Source: Meiothermus cerbereus DSM 11376 (GTDB lineage: Bacteria > Deinococcota > Deinococci > Deinococcales > Thermaceae). Taken from it: a stretch of DNA of 36,111 nt. Made by a program: the position numbers and the translations under genes. The DNA is taken from the NCBI RefSeq assembly GCF_000620065.1, contig NZ_JHVI01000031.1, positions 1-36,111 of the forward strand. The letters are read 5' to 3'. The notes beneath the pieces are model-generated. The model worked only from the letters and a program-made list of their open reading frames with translations, was not told where the DNA came from and ran no database searches. Positions 19,070 through 25,483 of this stretch are shown in pieces. Numbering within the stretch: the stretch's first letter is position 1; every line of letters begins with the position of its first letter.

Positions 19070-20308
19070 TCAGTCCAGGTTCTCCAGCCGGGCAGTCGGC
19101 ACCTCCTCGGGCAAGGCGTGGCGCAAAAGGCCGTGGGCTTCTGCGATTTCCAGCAAAAGTTCCTCGGGTTTCTTGCTGCGCCCAATTTCAGCGGTGCGGC
19201 TTTTGAACTCCTGCGCCACCTGCCTAGCCTGTTCTTTGCTGATGATAAAGTTCTCCACTTCCTTCAGGTAGTAGTAAATCAGGTTCCAGCCCGATAGGGG
19301 GCCCAGAAGTAGCTGGTTTTTGTCCACCCCAAAGTCGTGCAGATTGTGCGCCTCGTAAACTTTTTTCTCGTTCAAAACTGCTTTCTGGTGTACTCCGGCG
19401 GTGTGCGTGCGGTTGGTCAGCGAGACCGGCTCGGTATAGGGCACCAGCGTACCCAGAATGGAGGCCATAAGCACATTAAGCGGATAACACTGGCTCAGGT
19501 TGTACTGCTTTGGAATTTCGGGATAGCGCTTGGAAAGGTTAAACAGCACACCCGTAACCGAAGGAATGCCGGAGCGCTCCGCCAGGCCCCAGATGGAAGC
19601 ATCCACATAACGCACCCCCGCCCGTACCGCCGCAATTACGTTGGCTAGGGCCAGGCCCCGGTCGTTGTGAAAGTGGCACTCCAGGGCGGCGTTGGGGTAG
19701 CGCTGGCGCAGCTGGGCCACCACCGCACTCACATCTTCGGGCTCCGCTACCCCCACGGTATCGGGCATGCCCAGGGTGTTCACATAGGGATAAACAGCAT
19801 CGTACAGGCAAAAGATGTCCTCGAGCGGGGTGCGGAAGGCGTCCTCGGCGCTAAAGCGCAGGTAAAGGTCGGGGTGGGCCTTACGGGTTGTCCCAATCAC
19901 CTCCTGGGCCAGCTGAACCGACTCTTCCAGGGATTTTTGGGCATTGTGCTGCTGGGCCAGGGGCGAAACCCCCAGGTAGAGGTTCAGGCCGTTGCAGCCT
20001 GTCTCGAGGGCCCGCTCGATATCATCCAGGTGGCAGCGGCAGTGGGCCAAAAACATCAGGGGCTTCTGGGTGAGGGCCCTGGCATGAGCTATCAGCTCCT
20101 GCACGTCCTGCGCCTCGGCCACCCCGACCACCGGCGAAAAAAACTCGAAATGGGTTACCCCTAACTCTATCAAGCCAGCCATCAGCACCTTCTTCTCTTC
20201 CAGCGTAAAGCGGTACTTCTCGGTGTCAAAGAGCAGCGGCGACTGCTGGCCATCGCGAAAGGTGGTGTCCACGATTTCGATACGGTGTGTTGAGGTGAGT
20301 GCTGCCAT
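19070..20308 (-). CDS. hcs: homocitrate synthase (LeuA/HMGL-like family, divergent type)
   Basis: 412-residue HMGL-like (alpha-isopropylmalate/homocitrate synthase) TIM barrel. IEIVDTTFRDGQQ is the N-terminal catalytic segment, ALECHFHNDRGLALANV the metal-binding HxH, and THTAGVHQKAVL the distal His loop. Position at the head of the lys operon and its attenuator with Lys codons argue for homocitrate synthase (2-oxoglutarate + acetyl-CoA), the committed step. The sequence departs from the Thermus/yeast LYS20 form I know (DSTLREGEQ start), so it may be a different subfamily. ATG 20308 has AAGGAGG only 2 nt upstream; ATG 20320 is the alternative but abuts the terminator T tract. Confidence 0.82.
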   Translation of the reverse strand: MAALTSTHRIEIVDTTFRDGQQSPLLFDTEKYRFTLEEKKVLMAGLIELGVTHFEFFSPVVGVAEAQDVQELIAHARALTQKPLMFLAHCRCHLDDIERALETGCNGLNLYLGVSPLAQQHNAQKSLEESVQLAQEVIGTTRKAHPDLYLRFSAEDAFRTPLEDIFCLYDAVYPYVNTLGMPDTVGVAEPEDVSAVVAQLRQRYPNAALECHFHNDRGLALANVIAAVRAGVRYVDASIWGLAERSGIPSVTGVLFNLSKRYPEIPKQYNLSQCYPLNVLMASILGTLVPYTEPVSLTNRTHTAGVHQKAVLNEKKVYEAHNLHDFGVDKNQLLLGPLSGWNLIYYYLKEVENFIISKEQARQVAQEFKSRTAEIGRSKKPEELLLEIAEAHGLLRHALPEEVPTARLENLD

Positions 20309-20320
20309 AACCTCCTTCAT

Positions 20321-20351
20321 AAAAAAAACCGCCCGCAAGCAGTGTGCGGGC
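20321..20351 (-). terminator. attenuator terminator before hcs
   Basis: On the minus strand a 7-bp stem GCCCGCA/TGCGGGC (7-nt loop) is followed by GG and eight T residues, ending 12 nt before the hcs ATG. It lies downstream of the promoter and leader peptide, so it regulates instead of ending a gene. An upstream GCCCGCGCAA stretch and a GCCGGG/CCCGGC pairing can compete with this stem, giving plausible antiterminator folds. Confidence 0.85.
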
Positions 20352-20377
20352 CGGGATACGCAGTTGCGCGGGCTAGC

Positions 20378-20422
20378 TCAGACCAGCCCCCCGGCACTGG
20401 ATTTTTTTGCACTTAAGATCAT
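20378..20422 (-). CDS. lysine-operon leader peptide (two adjacent Lys codons)
   Basis: 14-codon ORF MILSAKKSSAGGLV, with AAA AAA at codons 6-7 and a TGA stop 27 nt before the terminator hairpin. Its ATG is 9 nt after the -10 box, so the transcript is nearly or fully leaderless. Scarcity of charged Lys-tRNA would stall the ribosome at the Lys pair and favour read-through into hcs. Leader-peptide attenuation of the lysine cluster has been described for Thermus thermophilus; here all parts are visible directly. Confidence 0.85.
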   Translation of the reverse strand: MILSAKKSSAGGLV

Positions 20423-20431
20423 CCTGGGGGA

Positions 20432-20461
20432 AGTGTACCCGTGCTCTGCTGGGGCTGTCAA
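20432..20461 (-). promoter_or_regulatory. promoter of the lysine operon
   Basis: TTGACA (20461-20456), an 18-nt spacer and TACACT (20437-20432) on the minus strand: the strongest sigma-70-type match noticed in the window. Transcription should begin at about 20422-20426, at the leader peptide start. Confidence 0.88.
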
Positions 20462-20491
20462 GGCTGGCAGTCCAGCAATAAGACCAGCTAA

Positions 20492-20512
20492 TGATGCCCA
20501 GGTCGGGCATCA
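20492..20512. repeat. 8-bp inverted repeat upstream of the lysine promoter
   Basis: TGATGCCC (20492-20499) and GGGCATCA (20505-20512) around a 5-nt loop, 31 nt upstream of the -35 box. It may be an operator or a weak end for the upstream transporter transcript. No T tract. Confidence 0.5.
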
Positions 20513-20540
20513 GCGTTGTGAGGAATCTTTGTCTCGTTTG

Positions 20541-20580
20541 GCCTATTGCGCGAAATCAATCATCTCTGCGCGCAATAGGC
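20541..20580. repeat. 12-bp inverted repeat downstream of the ABC-transporter operon
   Basis: GCCTATTGCGCG (20541-20552) and CGCGCAATAGGC (20569-20580) pair perfectly with a 16-nt loop. It follows the solute-binding-protein stop (20654) on the minus strand and could act as a transcript-end hairpin, though it lacks a T run. Confidence 0.65.
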
Positions 20581-20619
20581 GCCCAATGCCCCCTCGCGGC
20601 TCCCAACCATTGCAGCGCA

Positions 20620-20635
20620 CCAGTACATGTACTGG
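20620..20635. repeat. 16-bp perfect palindrome
   Basis: CCAGTACATGTACTGG is fully self-complementary without a loop, a shape typical of a homodimeric regulator site. It lies just after the binding-protein stop and about 160 nt before the lysine promoter. Confidence 0.5.
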
Positions 20636-20653
20636 GTGTCGGCTCAAGTTGTA

Positions 20654-21853
20654 CTAGCGGCGTTCAACGCTGTTGGCGCGGCGCTGGGCTTCTTCCAGTA
20701 CCTGCCTGGCGTTGGCGTTGCCCTTCAGAGCCCGCTCGAGGGCATCTTCTAAAAAGCTGTACCAGATGGTAAACTCGGGATCTTGCAACCAAACGTCGGC
20801 GTGTTCTACCTGGCCAAAAGCCACCCGGCGGCGGGGGTCTTCCTTGTAGAAGTCCTCCAGGAGGGGCTGGGCCGAGCGGCGCATGGGCATGTAGTAGGTG
20901 GCCTTGACCCATCGGGCAATGTTGGCGGGCTCTATCAGGAAGCGCCAGAAGGCTACTGCGCCACGGGCTTGCTGCTCGCTGGCCCCGCGGAGCACCACCA
21001 AGGTACCGCCAGCCAGGGGCACCTTCCCGCCCTCCGAGCGGGGAACTGCTGCCACGCCGAGCCTGAAGGGAATGGGCGCACGGTTTTCAATCAGCGGCCA
21101 CAGGGTAATGGGTGCAATGCCCATAAAGGTCTTGGTGCGCAAAAAGTCGGCTACGGAGAACTGGGCCTCAGCAATGTTGCGGCTCTGGGCTACGTTCTTT
21201 CGAACCAGGTCTTGCAGGAACTCCAGGCTCTCCACCACTTTGGGGTTGGTAAAGTCGGGGCGGCCCTGGCTGTTGACGATAGACCCCCCTCGGCTCATCA
21301 CCAACACCACAAAGCTGTAGATGTCACTCGAGACCGTGTAGCCTTTTGCCGCGCGGGTGGTCAGGCGTTGGGCAGCGGTGGCTACATCGTCCCAGGTGCG
21401 TGGGGCACCAAGCCCTTTGGAGGCGAACTGGTCGGCATTATAAAAAAGCACCGGAATCGATAGGCCGATGGGCAGCCCGTAGGTACGGCCCCGCAGCTTG
21501 CCGGTCTCCAAAAATCCAGGATAAAAATCGCCCGGCAGGTTCCCCAGGTATTCGTCTAAAGGCAGGGCCACATTGTCCTGAGCCATCCGCCCCAGAAAGG
21601 AAATTTCGGCGTGAAATAGCGCTGGCGCGCCCCCAGAACGCAGCGCGGCCAGTAGCTTCAGGCCCCCCTCACGGTAGTCTCCCACAAAGCTGGGCACAAT
21701 CCGGTAGTCCCGTTGTCGAGCGTTGAACTCGCGGATCATCTCCTCCAAAGGCTGCTGGCCCGGAGGACCCGCAGTGTGCCAGAAAGGGATATCTACCGGG
21801 CGCTGAGCCAAGGACCATCCCAGCGCAACCAACAGCACAATCAAAAAACGCAT
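20654..21853 (-). CDS. ABC transporter solute-binding protein (family 1, UgpB-like)
   Basis: 399 residues with signal peptide MRFLIVLLVALGWSLAQ. DIPFWHTAGPPGQQPLEEMI at the mature N-terminus, GGLKLLAALRSGGAPALFHAE, and YGLPIGLSIPVLFYNADQF are typical of family-1 sugar or glycerol-3-phosphate binding proteins of the UgpB type. It delivers the ligand to the two permeases encoded upstream on the same strand; the ligand cannot be read reliably. GGAGGG lies about 9 nt before ATG 21853. It is the third and last gene of the transporter operon, and no ATPase gene follows. Confidence 0.87.
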   Translation of the reverse strand: MRFLIVLLVALGWSLAQRPVDIPFWHTAGPPGQQPLEEMIREFNARQRDYRIVPSFVGDYREGGLKLLAALRSGGAPALFHAEISFLGRMAQDNVALPLDEYLGNLPGDFYPGFLETGKLRGRTYGLPIGLSIPVLFYNADQFASKGLGAPRTWDDVATAAQRLTTRAAKGYTVSSDIYSFVVLVMSRGGSIVNSQGRPDFTNPKVVESLEFLQDLVRKNVAQSRNIAEAQFSVADFLRTKTFMGIAPITLWPLIENRAPIPFRLGVAAVPRSEGGKVPLAGGTLVVLRGASEQQARGAVAFWRFLIEPANIARWVKATYYMPMRRSAQPLLEDFYKEDPRRRVAFGQVEHADVWLQDPEFTIWYSFLEDALERALKGNANARQVLEEAQRRANSVERR

Positions 21854-21950
21854 CTGCTTCACCCTCCGGGGTTTGCTGCTGGGCAAACCCCGTCCTAGTT
21901 TGCCACACCCTGGATGAGAAAAAAGTTCGATCCAACCAAGAGCGGCTGGC

Positions 21951-22745
21951 TTACCCTTTAAGGCCTTCCTCAAAGGTTTCCACGATTCTCCGCTCGTAGA
22001 GCAAATAGATGATGACCAGCGGCAGGGTTGCAGCCAGGGCCGCCGCCGACAAGGGCCCCCAGTCGGCGGGGTTCTGGCGCTGCAAATCGGTGATCCAGGT
22101 CTGTACCGTTTTGAGCTCTTTGCTGCCAGCCACAATTCGCGGGTAGAGCACCAGGTTCCAGTGGGCAGCAAAGGCCAGCACCCCCGCCGCGATCAGCTGA
22201 GGGCGCAAGAGTGGCAGCAGAATGCGGCTCAGCAAAACGCGATGGCCGGCCCCATCGAGCCGGGCGGCCTCGAGCAGTTCTTCTGGAACCGTACGCATCC
22301 CCTGGAAAAGCAGGTACACGATGAAGGGGCTGGCAGCAAAAGGCAGCACCAGCGCCCAGATGGTGTCTAAAATCTTGAGCCCTACCAGCAGGCCATACAG
22401 GGGAACCAGCAACAACTCAACGGGAATAGCCAAAAGCACCAGAAAGAACGGCAGAATCCTGGCACCTTCCTTAATGGCGTAGGCCGCCAAAAAGCCGGTG
22501 GTGAGCTGAAGCAGGGTTACGCTCCCGGTCAGGAGCACCGAGAACACCAGGCGGCCCCAAAAGCCTTCCCAGAATCCTTCGCGGCCCAGCACCTCGAAGT
22601 TGGCCAGGCTAAAGCCCAGTTTCCCAAAAATGTCGCCGCTAAAGACCGCTTCTGGTGGGATGAAGGCTGCATAAGCCATCCAGACAAAGGGCAGGGCCAC
22701 CAGGAAGGCCACCGTCCAAACCAACAAATGCCCTAACCAGCGCAC
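21951..22745 (-). CDS. ABC transporter permease, MalG/UgpE-like
   Basis: 264 residues (GTG 22745; GTG 22751 also in frame). GTG 22745 is preferred because GGAGG then lies 7 nt upstream. Six hydrophobic helices are evident, starting LVWTVAFLVALPFVWMAY, with the cytoplasmic EAA loop at EEALLEAARLDGAGHR-like residues (seen as LEAARLDGAGHRVLLSRILLPLLRP) that docks the ATPase. It pairs with the UgpA-like permease 115 nt upstream. It is followed 97 nt later by the binding protein gene. Confidence 0.88.
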   Translation of the reverse strand: MRWLGHLLVWTVAFLVALPFVWMAYAAFIPPEAVFSGDIFGKLGFSLANFEVLGREGFWEGFWGRLVFSVLLTGSVTLLQLTTGFLAAYAIKEGARILPFFLVLLAIPVELLLVPLYGLLVGLKILDTIWALVLPFAASPFIVYLLFQGMRTVPEELLEAARLDGAGHRVLLSRILLPLLRPQLIAAGVLAFAAHWNLVLYPRIVAGSKELKTVQTWITDLQRQNPADWGPLSAAALAATLPLVIIYLLYERRIVETFEEGLKG

Positions 22746-22799
22746 AAACACACCTCCAGGCAGAAGGGCGGGGTAGCGCAGAAAGTCTGTCCAACCCGG

Positions 22800-22815
22800 C
22801 TGGGCTCGAGCCCAG
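22800..22815. repeat. 16-bp palindrome between the two permease genes
   Basis: CTGGGCTCGAGCCCAG is a perfect palindrome in the 115-nt gap between permease genes. Its centre is the CTCGAG hexamer over-represented throughout the window. It may form a hairpin tuning expression of the downstream genes. Confidence 0.5.
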
Positions 22816-22860
22816 GGGAAATGTGCGGTTCAGAGTACGCAAGCCGCATAACTTTCCCCT

Positions 22861-23694
22861 TCATTTCTCCTCCCGCAAAAGCCGGGCCTGGGCCAGGGCA
22901 AAAGACAGCGTCAACAACAAAATGATTACCGTGAGGGCAGCCGCATAACCAAGGCGGCCCGCTTCAAAACCGGTCTTGTAGAGGTAGTAACCCAGCACCT
23001 CGGTACCACCAAACGGCCCCCCCCGGGTCAGCAGGAACACCGCTGTATAGCCTTGCAGGGTCAAAACAGTGCCAATCACCACCAAAAAGGTAATGGCCGG
23101 GCGCAAAAGGGGCAGGGTGATAAAGCGGAAGGCCTGGGCCGGGGTCGCCCCATCTACGGCGGCGGCCTCGAGCAAGGTCTTGGGAATGGCCTTCAAGCGC
23201 GCCGAGACCACCAGCACCCCGTAGCCAATATGCCGCCAGATGGTAAAAAGCATAATGAGCACCAGGGCCCAAAACGGACTCTGATCCCAGCGTGGCACCG
23301 GAACCAGCGAAGCCAGTGCGCCGTACTCGGGCGAAAACAGGGTGTACCAGGCCACCGCAGCACCACCTAGCGTGACCAGCCCTGGCAAGAAGAGCAGGGC
23401 CTTGATGGGGCGCTCGTAGGGCTGGCCATCCAGGGCTAAGGCCAGCAGCAGCGAAAGCAAGACAAAAGGAATCAGGGTCATGAATGCAAAAATCAAGGTG
23501 ATGCGCAGGCTGTTGTAAAAATCCGGGTCGCGCAGAATGTTTTGGTAGTTTTCAAGGCCAATGGGTGTAGGCTCCGACAAGCCCGACCAGTCCCAGGTTG
23601 AAAAGCGCAGCACATCCAAAAATGGGTACAGCAAAAACAGCCCCAGCAAAGCAACTGCTGGGAGTGCGAACCAGAAAGCGTTATTGCGACCCAT
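22861..23694 (-). CDS. ABC transporter permease, MalF/UgpA-like
   Basis: 277 residues, six predicted membrane helices beginning FWFALPAVALLGLFLLYPFL. The EAA loop is LLEAAAVDGATPAQAFRFI followed by TLPLLRP. GLENYQNILRDPDFYNSLR is the conserved periplasmic segment of sugar-type permeases. It is the first gene of the importer operon. No UgpC/MsmK ATPase gene is nearby, so a shared ATPase elsewhere must energise it (inference). The upstream region contains a TATAGT box and an operator-like palindrome. Confidence 0.88.
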   Translation of the reverse strand: MGRNNAFWFALPAVALLGLFLLYPFLDVLRFSTWDWSGLSEPTPIGLENYQNILRDPDFYNSLRITLIFAFMTLIPFVLLSLLLALALDGQPYERPIKALLFLPGLVTLGGAAVAWYTLFSPEYGALASLVPVPRWDQSPFWALVLIMLFTIWRHIGYGVLVVSARLKAIPKTLLEAAAVDGATPAQAFRFITLPLLRPAITFLVVIGTVLTLQGYTAVFLLTRGGPFGGTEVLGYYLYKTGFEAGRLGYAAALTVIILLLTLSFALAQARLLREEK

Positions 23695-23734
23695 GTTTCA
23701 TCCCTGTCCAGCAATAGCCAAACAACATCAGGGT

Positions 23735-23763
23735 ACTATACCAAAACTCCCGTACGGGTGTTT
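23735..23763 (-). promoter_or_regulatory. possible promoter and operator of the ABC importer operon
   Basis: TATAGT (23740-23735, minus strand) is a candidate -10. Immediately upstream, CCCGTACGGG (23749-23758) sits in a near-perfect 20-bp palindrome (AAAC-x-CCCGTACGGG-x-GTTT, 23744-23763), where the -35 would lie. A LacI/GntR-type repressor site is a natural reading. The -35 hexamer itself is poor. Confidence 0.45.
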
Positions 23764-23860
23764 GCATCGCACTTTTGTTTTTTTGGAGTTTTCGAAAATA
23801 GCGCCACAGCTTTCCCGTGCCAATACATGCTTCTAGCCCGCCGCCGCTCCTGGTGCCTGC

Positions 23861-24916
23861 TCAGCTTTGCGTCAGCGGCGCAGGCAACAGGAAGGCCCCT
23901 TCGTGGACACACTGTAAAAATACTCTGACCACATCGGGGTCGAATTGAAAACCCGCCTGGCGCTTAATTTCTGCAACAGCCTGTGGCACAGGCCAGGCCT
24001 GTTTGTACGGGCGTCTACACACCAGGGCGTCAAAGACATCTACTACTGCTACAATTCGGGCCTCCAGGGGAATGGCTTCGCCTTTGAGGCCGTCTGGGTA
24101 GCCTCCACCATCGAAGTGTTCGTGGTGCGAGCGCGCAATGCGGCTGGCCATTTGTAAGTAAACCGACTTACCCCCCTCAAGCAGCGAAGCACCCACCACA
24201 GTATGGCTCTTCATGAACTCATACTCTTCTGGGGTAAGCCGGGAAGTTTTGCGGAGTATGGCGTCCGGTATTGCAATCTTACCTATGTCGTGCAGGGGAG
24301 CCGCCTGACGAAGCGCTTCCACCACAGCGGACTCCAGGCCCAGGCCCTGCGCAATTTTGCAGGCGTTTTCGGCAACCCTGTGCACGTGCTCACCCGTATC
24401 GTCATCGCGAAATTCGGCGGCGTGCGCCAGGCGTCGAAGCACATCCAGATGCGCTTCGTGCAATTCCTGGGTACGGGCCCGCACGGCTGCCTCCAGGCGC
24501 GAATTCTCATCTTTCAGCTGCAGGTGCAGGTAACGGGTCTGGAGCAAGCGACGCACCCGTAAGGCAACCTCGAGTAAGTCAAAGGGTTTTTGCAAAAAAT
24601 CTTCAGCCCCAAGCTTCAGGGCTCGGCGCTTGGCTTCGGCTGTGGGGTCGGCGGTAAGCACAAGCACCGGCAGGTATTCACCGTCCACCTGGCGCTCCTG
24701 CAGGTACTTGAGTATTTCAAAGCCATTCCGTTTGGGCATGTGCAAATCCAGCAGAATCACGTCGGGCCGAAATCTGCTCAAACACTCTTCAAAGCGGGTT
24801 GGATCCGTGGTGGCGTAAATGCGGGAAAACCCCACACGCTCGAGGGTTCTTTGCAACAAAGCCACGTTTGTCGGCTCATCATCCACAATAAAAACGGTCA
24901 TGTCTTCTAATTGCAT
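23861..24916 (-). CDS. response regulator with HD-GYP c-di-GMP phosphodiesterase domain
   Basis: 351 residues from ATG 24916 (AAGGA 7 nt upstream; ATG 24931 and 24901 also in frame). Receiver domain residues 7-125: acidic pair D12/D13, phospho-acceptor D57 in VILLDLHMP, T88 and K110 in FLQKPF. A coiled linker spans ~130-160. HD-GYP domain ~160-345 with LHDIGK (HD at 209-210), then HHEHFDGGGYPDGLKG and DVFDALVCRRPYK, so the catalytic metal ligands are intact. It should hydrolyse c-di-GMP when phosphorylated. No histidine kinase is adjacent. It is divergent from the protease/Cas7-like operon that ends in a diguanylate cyclase, hinting at opposing control of the same signal. Confidence 0.92.
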   Translation of the reverse strand: MQLEDMTVFIVDDEPTNVALLQRTLERVGFSRIYATTDPTRFEECLSRFRPDVILLDLHMPKRNGFEILKYLQERQVDGEYLPVLVLTADPTAEAKRRALKLGAEDFLQKPFDLLEVALRVRRLLQTRYLHLQLKDENSRLEAAVRARTQELHEAHLDVLRRLAHAAEFRDDDTGEHVHRVAENACKIAQGLGLESAVVEALRQAAPLHDIGKIAIPDAILRKTSRLTPEEYEFMKSHTVVGASLLEGGKSVYLQMASRIARSHHEHFDGGGYPDGLKGEAIPLEARIVAVVDVFDALVCRRPYKQAWPVPQAVAEIKRQAGFQFDPDVVRVFLQCVHEGAFLLPAPLTQS

Positions 24917-25358
24917 GGTTCCATCCTTCATGGCCAAAACAAATCCCCCGACACTTACCTTAGTGCCTGCAAAAAAAACGTGGGCAAATTCAACCAAGGG
25001 GGCCATTGCTTATGGGTAATTTGTGGAGTATACCAGGCTTGGCAAAATAATGTGGGTTATTTGCACTTTAGGAAGCCCGTTTGTAGATAAGTGCGTGCTG
25101 GGCGAGTTTTTTGGGATTCGCGGACAGCCCCTATGGCTTGGCTGCGGTGGGGCACGTTGGTGCAAATATAGTGTGGCACGGGGTTTATGGCCCCCGCTTC
25201 AAGTGTGTGCTATCTGAACCAAACCGCCCGACCCGGCCTGCCTAAGCTCATGACAGGTGGTCAGCTTTGCAAACGCTTGCACACTCAAACCAGACCAAGT
25301 CCCACCCCATACGGGTGTCAAGGTGCAGGGGTACAGGGTTGACCGAGGCGGCTATGAA
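24917..25358. promoter_or_regulatory. long divergent intergenic region with promoter candidates
   Basis: 564 nt separate the HD-GYP and protease genes. On the plus strand TTGCTT-17 nt-TATACC (25006-25034) and TTGCAC-17 nt-TAGATA (25061-25089) are reasonable promoters; the second would give a leader of about 385 nt. Small stems CACCC/GGGTG (25303-25317) and GTCAA/TTGAC (25317-25343) precede the larger structured element. No convincing protein gene is seen: the frame at 25267-25665 is open but lacks an RBS and any recognisable motif. Confidence 0.4.
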
Positions 25359-25446
25359 GACTGTTCTGCGGGATATTGAGGACAGTCGGAGCCTGAGAAG
25401 CAGTCCGGCTAAAGCGAAAGGGCTTTATTCCGCCGGACTCAATATC
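25359..25446 (+). promoter_or_regulatory. structured leader RNA with pseudoknot
   Basis: Three mutually compatible helices are visible. Hairpin 1 pairs 25359-25366 with 25380-25387 (8 bp, one G-U). Hairpin 2 pairs 25402-25409 with 25432-25439 (AGTCCGGC/GCCGGACT) and continues with 25410-25415/25422-25427 (TAAAGC/GCTTTA, GAAAGG loop), with TTCC bulged. The loop of hairpin 1 (GATATTG, 25372-25378) is complementary to CAATATC (25440-25446) directly after hairpin 2: a 7-bp pseudoknot. The protease RBS follows 22 nt later. I do not recognise a known riboswitch class. Confidence 0.6.
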
Positions 25447-25467
25447 TCGTTCGAAAAGCTAAGTTCG

Positions 25468-25483
25468 GAGGTGATGATCCGTG
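25468..25483 (+). promoter_or_regulatory. strong ribosome binding site fixing a GTG start
   Basis: GGAGGTGAT (25468-25476) is a near-complete complement of the 16S 3' end and lies about 4-5 nt before GTG 25481, fixing the protease start despite the rare codon. It sits just downstream of the pseudoknot, so the fold could gate access. Confidence 0.8.

Noticed and set aside
20318-20320. ATG 20320 as the hcs start
   Set aside because: It directly abuts the terminator T tract and would leave the AAGGAGG sequence inside the gene; ATG 20308 uses it as RBS, although the spacing is short.
25241-25310. GCAAAGC and GCAAAC pieces suggesting a GEMM c-di-GMP-I riboswitch
   Set aside because: On neither strand do the conserved parts occur together in the right order and spacing.
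25390-25400. CCTGAGA resembling the TPP riboswitch CUGAGA motif
   Set aside because: The second TPP half (ACCTGAT...GCGTAGGGA) and the expected pairing are absent.
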